A stretch of 64,000 nucleotides of DNA from positions 124,001 through 188,000 of the forward strand of contig NZ_VDMN01000007.1 of the NCBI RefSeq assembly GCF_006335145.1, in the 5' to 3' direction. Below are positions 9,199 to 18,478 of this stretch, piece after piece (the stretch's first letter is position 1; the number at the start of each line of letters is the position of its first letter). The DNA comes from Aliirhizobium smilacinae. GTDB taxonomy: Bacteria; Pseudomonadota; Alphaproteobacteria; Rhizobiales; Rhizobiaceae. A program made the position numbers and the translations under genes. Under the pieces are notes generated by a model that was not told the DNA's origin, made no database searches, and saw only the letters and a list, made by a program, of their open reading frames with translations.

Positions 9199-9758
9199 AT
9201 GCAGGGTGACGATCGGGACTACTTTGCGCGTTTGACCATGGCTGTTGCCGTGGAGCGTGATCAGGTGGCCTTTGGCCTGCTCTTCGATCATTTTGCTCCC
9301 CGGCTCAAATCCTGGTTGACGGGCCAGCGTATGCCTGTCGATGAAGCGGAGGAGCTTGTGCAGGAGGTCATGACCATCCTCTGGCACCGCGCTTCGTTAT
9401 ACGACCCACAAAAATCATCACTGTCCACCTGGCTGTTTCGCATTGCGCGCAACCGGCGCCTCGATGCGCAGCGCCGTGCCAAGGGAAGGATGCGTTCGGC
9501 GAGGCGCAGTGGCAGATGATGGAAATACAGGCGACCGATTCCCTCGTCGAGCACAAAGAGCGTGACGCGCGCGTGCGTCACGCTTTGAGCCGAATACCCG
9601 GCGAACAGATGGAACTGGTGAAAGCCGCTTTTTTCTTGGGACAGACTCACTCGGAGATTGCACAGGCGACCGGCCTGCCCCTTGGCACGGTAAAATCCCG
9701 GATCCGCCTTGCCTTCCAGCACCTGCGACGTGCCCTGGAAGATCCGGCCGCGCCATAA
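9199..9758 (+). pseudogene. ECF RNA polymerase sigma factor, reading frame broken
   Basis: Together the two frames encode a complete ECF sigma factor. The first (9199-9519) carries region 2, with ELVQEVMTILWHRASLYDP and STWLFRIARNRRLDAQRR. The second (9516-9758) carries region 4, with SEIAQATGLPLGTVKSRI. The continuation of the first half is found in the -1 frame from GGG at 9483-9485 onward (KDAFGEAQWQ, then the second frame). One lost base, or a -1 slip, explains this. The second frame begins at an ATG overlapping the first stop as ATGA. No anti-sigma gene follows; the next gene is convergent. It could be a pseudogene, a sequencing error in the G-run, or two separately translated pieces. 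Confidence 0.75.
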
Positions 9759-9764
9759 TACCGG

Positions 9765-10157
9765 TTACGCCGGAGCTTTTCCGACATCGGGATTGTCAGT
9801 CAGCATCTGATCCGCCGCATCATAGTGGCGATCGGCGATATGGCCCTGAACCATCCTCAGCGCCGCAGCGAGCACGGCAACGTCATCTGTAAATCCGACC
9901 ATGACGAACATATCCGGGATCAGATCAAAAGGCAGGACGAAATACGCGAGTGCCGCCAGAAGCACGCCGCGAACCCTGGTCGGCGTCTTCGGATCGACGG
10001 CGCAATAATAAGCAGCCACCAGGTCGCGGCTGAACGGCACGAATTTGACCGCCCGCTTCAGCGTCGGCCAGAATTTCGCACGAACCTGCTTTTCGCGACG
10101 ATCCTGGGTATAGTCGTCACCGGGCAAGAGAATTTCACCGATCTTTACGTCGTCCAT
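9765..10157 (-). CDS. YkvA family protein (DUF1232)
   Basis: A 130-residue protein with a DUF1232 segment, a short hydrophobic hairpin (RVRGVLLAALAYFVLPFDLIPD followed by VGFTDDVAVLAAAL). The LPFDLIPD and GFTDD motifs are diagnostic. Function is unknown; it is probably membrane-associated. The ATG at 10157 is chosen because GGAG sits five bases before it. Longer starts (10193, 10247) exist, and the last would overlap the upstream pterin dehydratase gene. It is the last gene of a minus-strand cluster. Confidence 0.82.
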   Translation of the reverse strand: MDDVKIGEILLPGDDYTQDRREKQVRAKFWPTLKRAVKFVPFSRDLVAAYYCAVDPKTPTRVRGVLLAALAYFVLPFDLIPDMFVMVGFTDDVAVLAAALRMVQGHIADRHYDAADQMLTDNPDVGKAPA

Positions 10158-10221
10158 GAGCGCTCCGTTGGAGACCTTCATCGATTTCATCATGCCCCAT
10201 ATGGGGATCGACAATGGTGTT

Positions 10222-10524
10222 TCAAAGGCGGCGCGCCCAGGCTTCATCCATCAGTGCGGCGAGCCTGAAGTCGCGGTCGGTCAGCTGTTTCCTTGCATGT
10301 GTCGTCAGCTTTACCTCGACACGGGAATAGCTGTTGCTCCAGTCCGGGTGATGATCGAGCTTTTCCGCAGCCAATGCGCATTCGGTCATGAAACCGAACG
10401 CCTCTGCAAATGACCGGAATTTGAACGACTTGCGGATAAAGAGACCATCCGCAGAAAGCTCCCAACCCTCCAGCTTGGCCAGCTCCTTGCCGACCTCATC
10501 CGGTTCCAACAATTCGTAGGTCAT
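10222..10524 (-). CDS. phhB: 4a-hydroxytetrahydrobiopterin dehydratase
   Basis: A 100-residue pterin-4-alpha-carbinolamine dehydratase, which dehydrates the carbinolamine made by aromatic amino-acid hydroxylases and so recycles the pterin cofactor. The catalytic motif is clear: LDHHPDW followed by the downstream TTH and TDRD elements. Length is typical (about 95-110). It lies between thpR (30 bp upstream) and the DUF1232 gene. No phenylalanine hydroxylase gene is present in the window. Confidence 0.93.
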   Translation of the reverse strand: MTYELLEPDEVGKELAKLEGWELSADGLFIRKSFKFRSFAEAFGFMTECALAAEKLDHHPDWSNSYSRVEVKLTTHARKQLTDRDFRLAALMDEAWARRL

Positions 10525-10554
10525 GGGCGTTTAGCCCCTTGAGAACAGCTCCCG

Positions 10555-11142
10555 TCAGAAATAGCTCTTGGCCGTTTCCGCGTCACTATATTCGTAAGCG
10601 AAATTGTCATCCCTCAAGGAAAAAATTTCTTCCGTCACATAAGGCCCGCCGCCGACGGATTCCTTTGATGACATCAGAACAAATCGCGAGACGTTGAAAG
10701 CCGTGGTGTGGAAATTGCCGCGACCCGAGAGATAATGCACCACGTCGTCGAGACGGCAGTGCTTGAGCCGTGCAAGTGTCACATGCGGCATGAACTTGCG
10801 CGGGTCGGGTGGCAGTGCGATCCGCTGGCATATCCGCTCGATCTCGCCCTGTAGCGCCAGCATGTCGGCAGACATGGAAACACCGGCCCAGATAGAATGC
10901 GGCTTCTTCGATCCGAATGAGCCGATCCCGGTCAGCTGCGCCTGAAATTCGGGCCGGTCGATCCGGTCCAGCCGATCGACGATCTCGTCGGCAGTGCGGT
11001 TATCGACATCGCCGATGAAGCGCAGGGTGATGTGGTAATTCTCGACGTCGATCCATCGCGCGCCCGGTATTCCGCCCCGAAGAAGGGACAGGCTTAAGGC
11101 AACATTGCGCGGGACTTCGAGGGCGGTGAAAAGTCTCGGCAT
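10555..11142 (-). CDS. thpR: RNA 2',3'-cyclic phosphodiesterase (2H family)
   Basis: A 195-residue member of the LigT/ThpR 2H phosphoesterase family. Both catalytic HxTx motifs are present: YHITLRFIG near residue 43 and MPHVTLARL near residue 125. The enzyme opens 2',3'-cyclic phosphates on RNA to 2'-phosphates; its cellular role is not well defined. Length is normal. It is 69 bp downstream of the GDSL esterase gene and 30 bp upstream of the pterin dehydratase gene on the same strand, so co-transcription is likely. Confidence 0.93.
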   Translation of the reverse strand: MPRLFTALEVPRNVALSLSLLRGGIPGARWIDVENYHITLRFIGDVDNRTADEIVDRLDRIDRPEFQAQLTGIGSFGSKKPHSIWAGVSMSADMLALQGEIERICQRIALPPDPRKFMPHVTLARLKHCRLDDVVHYLSGRGNFHTTAFNVSRFVLMSSKESVGGGPYVTEEIFSLRDDNFAYEYSDAETAKSYF

Positions 11143-11211
11143 ACGCAGAACCTCCTCGAATCTCTAGCAGATATCAATAGCGGAACACGCAATCCGGTTC
11201 CGTGCAAGTTG

Positions 11212-11862
11212 TTATTTTGTGGCCGAACCGATCTCCCCTAAAAATGATTCCACCATGGGAAGAGTGCGCTCCACCATCACGGCCAAGCCCCGGGCATTTG
11301 GATGCATCCCGTCTTCCAGCTGCATTCCCGGCACGGTCGTGACCCCGTCGAGGAAGAAAGGATAGAGTGGAACCGCATATTTTTCGGCCAGTCTCTTGTA
11401 GATCGGGTTGAACTTTTCCGCATAGTCGCCGCCCATATTCGGCGGCGCCAGGATCCCCACCAGCAGCACCGGAATCCCGCGCTCCTTCAACCGCATCAGC
11501 ATCGCATCGAGGTTCTTTTCCGACTGCTCCGGCGCGATACCGCGCAGTGCGTCGTTGGCACCGAGCTCGAGAATGACGCCGTCCGTCCCATCGGCGACCG
11601 ACCAGTCGATGCGGGAAAGCCCGCCGGACGTCGTGTCGCCCGAAACGCCGGCATTGGTGATCGTCACGTTACGTCCCTTGGCCTTCAACGCCGCTTCAAG
11701 TTGGGCCGTGTAGGATTCCGAGGGTGCGAGCTGATATCCCGCCATCAGGCTGTCGCCGAAGCCGACCAGATTGATCGCTTTATCCTGCGCTTTTGCCGAA
11801 GCTGAGCCGGCGAAAAGCGCAACCATGACGATGAAGTGAAGAAGGCTTGCTTTAAAACTCAA
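11212..11862 (-). CDS. arylesterase, SGNH/GDSL hydrolase (TesA-like)
   Basis: A periplasmic SGNH hydrolase of about 216 residues. The GDS block (VGFGDSLMAGYQL), the GAND block (ILELGANDALRG) and the DxxH block (DGMHPNARG) supply the catalytic Ser, Asn, Asp and His. Relatives hydrolyse acyl-CoA, aryl esters and lysophospholipids (TesA type). The TTG at 11862 is preferred because AGGAGA lies six bases upstream and yields a clean signal peptide; an ATG at 11886 adds eight charged residues. It is divergent from the LolD-like ABC gene, an arrangement seen with TesA and YbbA in many proteobacteria. Confidence 0.9.
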   Translation of the reverse strand: MSFKASLLHFIVMVALFAGSASAKAQDKAINLVGFGDSLMAGYQLAPSESYTAQLEAALKAKGRNVTITNAGVSGDTTSGGLSRIDWSVADGTDGVILELGANDALRGIAPEQSEKNLDAMLMRLKERGIPVLLVGILAPPNMGGDYAEKFNPIYKRLAEKYAVPLYPFFLDGVTTVPGMQLEDGMHPNARGLAVMVERTLPMVESFLGEIGSATK

Positions 11863-11913
11863 CTCACGTCTCCTAGATTTCCACAACGGCGCTGCAGCAT
11901 TGACCGGCGCACC

Positions 11914-12645
11914 ATGGATATAGGGTTATTCGCTTTGACTGAAACCGTTATCGATCTCAAAAATGCCGACCTGACCCTCGGAAGCGCCGCAGCCTCCGTC
12001 CATGTGCTGAAAGGCATCGACCTGACCATCAAAGCCGGTGAGGCCGTCGGCATCATCGGGCCCTCCGGTTCCGGCAAGTCGACCCTCTTGATGGTTTTGG
12101 CGGGGCTCGAACGGCTGGATAGCGGCGAGATCTTCATCAAGGGTGAGCCCCTTCACAGCTTTTCAGAGGACGTGCTGGCGGAATTCCGTGGCCGCAACAT
12201 CGGCATCGTCTTCCAGTCCTTCCACCTGATCGCCAACATGACCGCGCTGGAAAATGTTGCCGTTCCGCTCGAGCTTGCAGGCAATTCGGAAGCCTTCGAT
12301 ATTGCAAGACGCGAACTGACGGCGGTCGGGCTCGGCGAACGGCTCAACCACTATCCGGGCCAGCTTTCCGGTGGCGAACAGCAGCGCGTGGCGATCGCCC
12401 GCGCACTCGCCCCCTCGCCGGCCCTGCTGATTGCCGATGAGCCGACCGGCAATCTCGATACCGAAACCGGCCGGCAGATCGCCGATCTTCTTTTTGCCAA
12501 ACAGGCCGAACGCGGCACGACGCTGCTGCTGGTCACCCATGACAACAGCCTTGCTGCCCGTTGCTCGCGGCAGATCCGCGTCAGATCAGGAGAAATCGTC
12601 GAGGACAGCGCCGACCGGCCGATCGGTCAGGCGGTGCCGGCATGA
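11914..12645 (+). CDS. ABC transporter ATP-binding protein (LolD/YbbA-like)
   Basis: About 243 residues of a MacB/LolD-class ATPase. Walker A is GPSGSGKST, the signature is LSGGEQQRVAIARA and Walker B is LLIADEPTGNLD; the last two are typical for lipoprotein and macrolide type exporters. The exact start is uncertain: ATG at 11914 is used, and an in-frame TTG at 11935 (giving MTETVIDLKNADL) is also plausible. It overlaps the permease gene by four bases. With the divergent TesA-like esterase this resembles the tesA-ybbA-ybbP locus of enterobacteria. Confidence 0.93.
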   Translation: MDIGLFALTETVIDLKNADLTLGSAAASVHVLKGIDLTIKAGEAVGIIGPSGSGKSTLLMVLAGLERLDSGEIFIKGEPLHSFSEDVLAEFRGRNIGIVFQSFHLIANMTALENVAVPLELAGNSEAFDIARRELTAVGLGERLNHYPGQLSGGEQQRVAIARALAPSPALLIADEPTGNLDTETGRQIADLLFAKQAERGTTLLLVTHDNSLAARCSRQIRVRSGEIVEDSADRPIGQAVPA

Positions 12646-15185
12646 GCGCGGCTACGGCCCGCATGTCCATCGCCTTCCGCCTGGCGCTTCGCGAGATGCG
12701 CGGCGGCCTCGGCGGCTTCTACATCTTCCTCGCCTGCATCGCGCTTGGAACGGGCGCGATAGCGACCGTCAACTCGGTTTCGACGGCGATCACCGGCGCA
12801 ATCGCCAATCAGGGACAGGCGCTGCTCGCAGGCGATGTTCGTTTCGAACTCAACAATCGCGAAGCCAGCGAAAGCGAACGCGCATTTCTAAATGGCCTTG
12901 GTGAAGTCAGTGTCTCGACCGGCCTGCGGTCGATGGCGCGCAAGCCGGACGGCTCCAGCCAGGCGCTGGTCGAGGTCAAGGGGGTCGATGGCGCCTATCC
13001 GCTTTACGGGCAGATGCAGACCGAACCGCAGCAGCCGATCAATCAGCTTCTGGCCCAACAGGGCAACGGATTTGGAGCGGTCGCCGCACCGCTGCTTCTG
13101 GAGCGGATGGGCCTTTCGGTCGGCGATGAAATCCTTCTCGGAAACACCCGCCTTGTCCTCAAGGGCACGATCGCCAACGAACCCGATGCCCTTTCCGATG
13201 GTTTCGGTTTTGCACCGCGTCTGATGATCAGCCGGGAGGCGCTCACCGCGTCCGGATTGATCACCATCGGCAGCCTTGTCGAACATTCCTACAAGATCCG
13301 CCTCGAAAACCCGTCGACACGGGCGTCCATCGTCACAAGAGCAAACAGTGATTTTCCCGATGCCGGCTGGTCGGTGCGCACCAGCGACCGCGCAGCGCCT
13401 TCGCTCGCCGAAAACATCGACCGTTTCTCGCAATTCCTCACGCTCGTTGGCCTCACCGCACTGATCGTCGGTGGCGTCGGTATCGCCAATGCGGTCCGCG
13501 CCTTCCTCGACGCCAAACGGACGACTATCGCCACGTTCAAATGCCTCGGCGCCCCGGCCTCGGTCGTGACGATGATCTACCTTTTCCAGATTATGCTTCT
13601 GGCCGCGATCGGAATTCTCATCGGCCTTATCATCGGCGCCATCTCGCCCTTCATCGCTTTCCGTTATCTTGAAGGCGTGCTTCCTATTCCCGAGCAGACG
13701 ACCATTTATGCCAGCGCGCTGGCGATTGCGGCCGCCTTCGGTCTTCTCGTCACCTTCGCCTTCGCCATCCTGCCGCTCGGCCATGCGCGGGAAGTCCCTG
13801 CGACGGCACTGTTCCGCGAACAGGGTTTCGAGGCACGGCGCCTGCCGTCATGGCCTTATCTCCTCGCAGCCGGCGCGGCACTCGCCTTGCTCGCGGCACT
13901 TGCCGTATTCTGGGCCGACGATAGGCGCATCGCCTCCGTCTTCCTCGTCGCGGTTGCAGGCGCATTTCTCCTGCTGCGGGTCGTGGCTGCCGGTATTACT
14001 GCGCTTGCCCGCAAAAGCCCTCGTGTAAACTCACCGGCCCTGCGCCTCGCGATCGGCAATATTCACCGCCCCGGAGCGCTCACGCCCTCCGTCGTGCTGT
14101 CGCTCGGGCTCGGCCTTGCACTTCTCGTGACGCTGGCGCTGATCGACGGCAACATGCGCAACCAGCTGACCGGTAGGATCACCCAAGGCGCACCGAATTT
14201 CTTCTTCGTCGATGTCCAGAGCGCCGAAGTCGACGGCTTCCGGCAGTTATTGAAGACCCAGGCTCCCGAAGGCAAGGTCTTCGAAGTGCCGATGCTGCGC
14301 GGACGCATCCTCGCATTCAACGGGCAGGACGTCAGCCAGATGAACGTGCCGCCGGAAGGCCGCTGGGTTCTGCGCGGCGATCGCGGCATCACCTACGCGA
14401 AAAACAAACCGGAAAGCTCGACGCTGACCGCAGGCGAATGGTGGCCGGCGGATTATGACGGCGAACCGCTCGTTTCCTTTTCCGCAGAAGAGGCGGGCGA
14501 GCTCAACCTGAAACTCGGCGATACCGTCACCGTCAACGTGCTCGGCCGCAATATCGCCGCCAAGATCGCCAGCTTCCGCAATGTCGAATGGGAATCGTTG
14601 TCGATCAACTTTGTCATGGTCTTTTCGCCAAACACGTTCCGCGGCGCACCTCATGCCTGGCTGGCGACCTTGACCGATCCTTCCGCCTCGGCGGCCAAGG
14701 AAGCAGAGATCCTGCGCACCGTGACAACCGCCTACCCGACGATCACCAGCGTCCGGGTCAAGGATGCGATCGATCTCGTCGATCAGCTGGTCGGCCAGCT
14801 TGCAACCGCCATCCGTGCGGCAGCGGCAGTGGCGCTCGTTGCCTCGGTTCTGGTCCTGGCCGGTGCGCTTGCGGCCGGAAACCGGGCACGAACCCATGAT
14901 GCGGTCGTCCTGAAAACGCTCGGCGGTACCCGCAGCATGCTGATGCGCGCCTTCGGTTACGAATACTTGATCCTGGGCGCGGCGACGGCAGTCTTCGCGC
15001 TTCTCGCCGGCGGCATATCCGCATGGTTCGTCGTTTCCCGCATCATGCGCATGCCATCGTCCTTTCTGCCCGATGTCGCAGCGTTTACCCTCTTGATTTC
15101 ACTCGTTTTGACGGTCGGGATCGGTCTTTTGGGCACCTGGCGCATCCTCGGACAGAAAGCGGCTCCGGTCCTGCGCGAGCTTTGA
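12642..15185 (+). CDS. FtsX-like ABC transporter permease (YbbP-like)
   Basis: An 847-residue permease with two FtsX/MacB-type domains, each with membrane helices flanking a large periplasmic region. Hydrophobic clusters occur near residues 20-45, 270-430 and 705-845. The ATG at 12642 overlaps the ATPase stop (ATGA) and gives the normal N-terminus MSAATARMSIAFRLALREMR. The longer frame upstream lies inside the ATPase gene. The partner ATPase and the size match YbbP-type exporters, whose substrate is unknown; an envelope or lipid-related role is inferred from the TesA-like neighbour. Confidence 0.92.
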   Translation: MSAATARMSIAFRLALREMRGGLGGFYIFLACIALGTGAIATVNSVSTAITGAIANQGQALLAGDVRFELNNREASESERAFLNGLGEVSVSTGLRSMARKPDGSSQALVEVKGVDGAYPLYGQMQTEPQQPINQLLAQQGNGFGAVAAPLLLERMGLSVGDEILLGNTRLVLKGTIANEPDALSDGFGFAPRLMISREALTASGLITIGSLVEHSYKIRLENPSTRASIVTRANSDFPDAGWSVRTSDRAAPSLAENIDRFSQFLTLVGLTALIVGGVGIANAVRAFLDAKRTTIATFKCLGAPASVVTMIYLFQIMLLAAIGILIGLIIGAISPFIAFRYLEGVLPIPEQTTIYASALAIAAAFGLLVTFAFAILPLGHAREVPATALFREQGFEARRLPSWPYLLAAGAALALLAALAVFWADDRRIASVFLVAVAGAFLLLRVVAAGITALARKSPRVNSPALRLAIGNIHRPGALTPSVVLSLGLGLALLVTLALIDGNMRNQLTGRITQGAPNFFFVDVQSAEVDGFRQLLKTQAPEGKVFEVPMLRGRILAFNGQDVSQMNVPPEGRWVLRGDRGITYAKNKPESSTLTAGEWWPADYDGEPLVSFSAEEAGELNLKLGDTVTVNVLGRNIAAKIASFRNVEWESLSINFVMVFSPNTFRGAPHAWLATLTDPSASAAKEAEILRTVTTAYPTITSVRVKDAIDLVDQLVGQLATAIRAAAAVALVASVLVLAGALAAGNRARTHDAVVLKTLGGTRSMLMRAFGYEYLILGAATAVFALLAGGISAWFVVSRIMRMPSSFLPDVAAFTLLISLVLTVGIGLLGTWRILGQKAAPVLREL

Positions 15186-15414
15186 TCGACCAAAAGTTGC
15201 AAAACGCATATATAGGCGATCAAATTCCCGTCAGAATGTCCCAGAGGTTGCTAAATTACGCTTCCTGCTGATCTTTTCCCAAGGCGTGCCCCTTGTATGC
15301 AAAGCGATCTGGCATCATATTCGCCTATAGGCTTGCTGGAGCTCCGCAGCGGCGCCTGGGACTGATATAAAAGTGCCCGACACCGTAGTAATTCCGGAGC
15401 TTAAAGAGGAAACA

Positions 15415-16152
15415 ATGGCTGACTTCAACAACTACCAGAACCGAATGGCGCAGTCCCGCGCCCAATCCGGTGAGATGATCGATGCAGGCCTTCGTGCCTA
15501 CATGCTGAAGGTTTATAACCTGATGGCTCTCGGTCTGGCGATCACCGGTCTGGCAGCTTACGGCACCTACGCTTTCGCGGTTTCCAACCCGGCTGTTGCG
15601 CAGGCGCTTTACGGCGGTCCGCTCAAGTGGGTGATCATGCTGGCGCCGCTGGCAATGGTCTTCTTCCTGAGCTTCCGCATCAACTCGATGAGCGTACCTG
15701 CCGCGCAGACAGCCTTTTGGGTCTATGCCGCGCTGATGGGCCTGTCGCTGTCGTCGATCTTCCTGGTCTTCACCGGCCAGAGCATCGTCCAGACGTTCTT
15801 CGTCACCGCCGCTTCGTTCGGCGCCCTGTCGCTTTACGGCTACACGACGAAGAAGAGCCTGTCCGGCCTCGGCTCGTTCCTGATCATGGGTCTTTTCGGC
15901 CTGATCATCGCGTCGATCGTCAACATCTTCCTGCAGTCGTCCGCAATGGGCTTCGCGATCTCCGCCATCGGCGTGCTGATCTTCGCTGGCCTGACAGCCT
16001 ATGACACGCAGAAGATCAAGGAAATGTACTGGGAAGGCAATGATTCCACCACGACCGGCCGCATGGCGATCATGGGTGCGTTGACGCTTTACCTCGACTT
16101 CATCAACCTCTTCACCTTCCTGTTGCAGTTCATGGGCAACCGCAACAACTAA
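15415..16152 (+). CDS. Bax inhibitor-1/YccA family membrane protein
   Basis: A 245-residue integral membrane protein with about seven helices after an N-terminal polar stretch of 30 residues. The family segment LTAYDTQKIKEMYWEGN is near residue 200. The start is the ATG at 15415 preceded by AGAGGAAAC; an upstream in-frame ATG lacks support. Bacterial relatives (YccA, YbhL, BsYetJ) are linked to FtsH quality control or pH-gated calcium leak. It is monocistronic and ends in a strong terminator. Confidence 0.93.
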   Translation: MADFNNYQNRMAQSRAQSGEMIDAGLRAYMLKVYNLMALGLAITGLAAYGTYAFAVSNPAVAQALYGGPLKWVIMLAPLAMVFFLSFRINSMSVPAAQTAFWVYAALMGLSLSSIFLVFTGQSIVQTFFVTAASFGALSLYGYTTKKSLSGLGSFLIMGLFGLIIASIVNIFLQSSAMGFAISAIGVLIFAGLTAYDTQKIKEMYWEGNDSTTTGRMAIMGALTLYLDFINLFTFLLQFMGNRNN

Positions 16153-16175
16153 ACGGAAGTGTGATACCTACGAAG

Positions 16176-16203
16176 AAGGCGTCTCTCGGGACGCCTTTTT
16201 TAT
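16176..16203 (+). terminator. Rho-independent terminator after the BI-1 gene
   Basis: GGCGTC at 16178-16183 pairs with GACGCC at 16190-16195 around a six-base loop, immediately followed by a run of seven T residues. It lies 25 bp after the BI-1 stop codon. Confidence 0.9.
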
Positions 16204-16275
16204 TGCCTTGTTTTTGGCGCAAGCCTAGGCTGAAGCCAAATCCCTTAAATCCAACATCCATTTCGCTCCTCCGCC

Positions 16276-16833
16276 ATGACATTTTCCATTCGTAATGCCA
16301 CCGCGGCCGATCTGCCGGCCATCACCGAGATTTATCGTGACAGTGTTTTGAATGGCACCGCAAGTTACGAAATCACGCCCCCTGACCTTGCTGAGATGGA
16401 CAGTCGCCAGTCGGGCATTGTCGACAAGGGTTATCCCTATATCGTGGCAGAGGCGGAAGACGGCACCCTTCTCGGTTATGCTTATGCCTCGGCATTTCGG
16501 ACCCGCCCCGCTTATCGATGGCTGGTGGAGGATTCGATTTATCTCGCGCCGGAAGCACGTGGACGTGGTGTCGGCAAGGCACTGTTAAGGGAGCTGTTGG
16601 TCCGCTGCGAAGCCTTGGGATTTCGCCAGATGGTGGCCGTCATTGGCGGCGCCAGCCCCGCTTCGGTTGCCGTTCACAAAACACTCGGCTTCGAGCTCAC
16701 CGGCACTCTCAAAGGCACCGGCTTCAAACACGGGAAATGGCTGGATACCGTCCTGATGCAGATCGCACTCGGCGAAGGTACGGAAACCGAACCTGATCTT
16801 GAGGCTTATCCCGGAACGCTGTTTGCCGGATGA
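16276..16833 (+). CDS. GNAT family N-acetyltransferase (phosphinothricin/methionine-sulfoximine type)
   Basis: A 185-residue acetyl-CoA-dependent N-acetyltransferase of the MnaT/Pat group. The acetyl-CoA loop is seen in EARGRGVGKALLRELL, and the sequence SIYLAPEARGRGVG with ASPASVAVHKTLGFELTGTL is typical of this group. These enzymes acetylate methionine sulfoximine, sulfone or phosphinothricin-like compounds; the exact substrate here is not shown. A 15-residue tail extends past the usual end. It is convergent with the DUF2794 gene, 19 bp away. Confidence 0.88.
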   Translation: MTFSIRNATAADLPAITEIYRDSVLNGTASYEITPPDLAEMDSRQSGIVDKGYPYIVAEAEDGTLLGYAYASAFRTRPAYRWLVEDSIYLAPEARGRGVGKALLRELLVRCEALGFRQMVAVIGGASPASVAVHKTLGFELTGTLKGTGFKHGKWLDTVLMQIALGEGTETEPDLEAYPGTLFAG

Positions 16834-16852
16834 TGAGAGGGTGGGTAACCCC

Positions 16853-17242
16853 TCAGTCGATCAGCTTCAAGGCCTTGTCGAAAACCTTCAGCACCTGCTT
16901 CAACTCCTGGCCTCGCTTCAAAATCATCCCGTTGGTGTTAATGACGGAATAGGCGCCCTGTTTGGCGGCAAGCTTTGGATTTTTTTCGATACGGAAAAGC
17001 GGCAATTCACCGGATCGCTTGAAGACCGAAAACACTGCGCGATCCTTCAGGTGATCGATCGCGTAGTCTTTCCATTCTCCTTCTCCGACCATGCGGCCGT
17101 AAATCCAGAGGATAGCGTCCAGCTCGCGCCGGTGAAACGTTACCGGAGCGGGATCGAGACTTTGCTTGTATTCACTGAGACTGACGACAACGGCCGCATC
17201 CTGCGGTCCTGCGCGCGCTGGCAAATCAGACTGATCAGCCAT
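16853..17242 (-). CDS. DUF2794 domain-containing protein
   Basis: A 129-residue conserved alphaproteobacterial protein of unknown function. The central segment reads FHRRELDAILWIYGRMVGEG and continues with conserved KDYAIDH and FRIEKNPKLAA motifs, a hallmark of DUF2794. There is no signal peptide or membrane helix. The ATG at 17242 has GGAG six bases upstream. The open frame continues 69 codons further, but that part looks non-coding and lacks family similarity. Confidence 0.85.
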   Translation of the reverse strand: MADQSDLPARAGPQDAAVVVSLSEYKQSLDPAPVTFHRRELDAILWIYGRMVGEGEWKDYAIDHLKDRAVFSVFKRSGELPLFRIEKNPKLAAKQGAYSVINTNGMILKRGQELKQVLKVFDKALKLID

Positions 17243-17544
17243 CAAAGCTCCAAATCTTATATGTCGTTGGCATGACAGTGTGCCCGAGCCGCGCAAAAAT
17301 GCAAGCCGTAGGAAATCACCCTCTACAGAGACGATCGGCACGACAGATTTTTTCGTCTGCCTAAATTCGGACAAAACAGCGCCTAAATCGCCATCCATGT
17401 TGTGGATGTTGGTTGGCGCGTTTAGCGCCATTGGCCCGGTCAGGTGCATTGACCCTTACCCCCAGCCCCCCAATGTTTCCGGGCCGGGCCATCAGCCAAC
17501 AATCTCCTGAAAAAACCAGAAGACGTCCTGACAAAAATGTCAGC
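17243..17544. other. intergenic region without a recognisable gene
   Basis: About 300 bp between two minus-strand genes. It presumably holds the promoter of the DUF2794 gene and the 3' end of the DUF1223 transcript. A small hairpin CTGAC/GTCAG with an AT-rich loop (around 17528-17543) lies just after the DUF1223 stop but has no adjacent T-run on the minus strand. The short open frames here have no supported start or similarity. Confidence 0.5.
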
Positions 17545-18294
17545 TCAGTCTTTTTTGCGGCCCGCCATCAGAACTGTGGCGCCGATGATCGAGGCCGGCT
17601 CACCGCCCGAACCAGAGGTCTGCAGAAGGATGGCGCATCCATCCTTCTTGGTCTTGCCCAGCGCCTTGCCGGGCAGTTTCAGCGTCATCTTCTGGCCATT
17701 CCACATGCCCACCGACTGCACGTCGTAAACGGCATGCCAGTATTCCATGTTCTTGCCGCTGTTTTCGCCCTTGGTCACGTCCACCTGCTGATGCCTGGTG
17801 AAATAGGCCACAACCACATCGGCCTGTCCCTGCCCTTCACCGATCTCGATCTCGATCTCGTCACCATGCATGGTGGCTGCGACAGGAACCGTCAGGCCCT
17901 GACCTGCCTTCTGCAGACCATCAACCTTGCCGTTGATCATCGCCTGATCGGTGCCCTTCACATGCTCCCGGCCATTGATGATCGCCTGAGGCGTATAGAC
18001 GCCACTGCGTCCCATCGTCTTGGCATAGCCATATTGCCGCTCGGTATTTTCCTTGGAAGACAAGGTATCGGTCCAGCCGAGATAGTTCCAGTAATCCACA
18101 TGGTAGGAAAGCACCACCAGATCACCTTGGGCAACCAGCTGCGACAGCGTGTTGTCGGCCGGTGGACAGGAGGCGCAGCCCTGCGAGGTGAAGAGTTCGA
18201 CGACGCCCTTTGGCGACCGCACCTCTCCGGCCGATGCGACACTGCCGACGAGCAGGCTCGCAAGGACGATAAGGGCACGCAAGGCAAACGGCAT
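17545..18294 (-). CDS. DUF1223 domain-containing secreted thioredoxin-fold protein
   Basis: About 249 residues with an N-terminal signal peptide (LRALIVLASLLVGSVASAGE) and a DUF1223 domain. A CxxC motif appears early in the mature protein (ELFTSQGCASCPPADNTL), and DYWNYLGWTD and YTPQAIINGRE are typical of the family. The thioredoxin-like fold and CxxC suggest a periplasmic redox role, which is unproven. The start at 18294 gives a proper signal sequence; a longer in-frame start at 18387 adds a non-typical polar segment. Confidence 0.86.
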   Translation of the reverse strand: MPFALRALIVLASLLVGSVASAGEVRSPKGVVELFTSQGCASCPPADNTLSQLVAQGDLVVLSYHVDYWNYLGWTDTLSSKENTERQYGYAKTMGRSGVYTPQAIINGREHVKGTDQAMINGKVDGLQKAGQGLTVPVAATMHGDEIEIEIGEGQGQADVVVAYFTRHQQVDVTKGENSGKNMEYWHAVYDVQSVGMWNGQKMTLKLPGKALGKTKKDGCAILLQTSGSGGEPASIIGATVLMAGRKKD

Positions 18295-18478
18295 GGACGG
18301 CAAACCTTTTGTCAGGGCAATCGCAGGAAGCGCTTGCCATTGGCAGGGAAGAACAAATCTCTGGGCTGGCGGAAAGTAACCATCCACAATTTCAAGAGAA
18401 AGTCACGATGGGGTGAGAACAGAAATGTGATCGATATTCGCCTTTTGGTTGAAAATCGAATCCCACGCTTGATCATCG

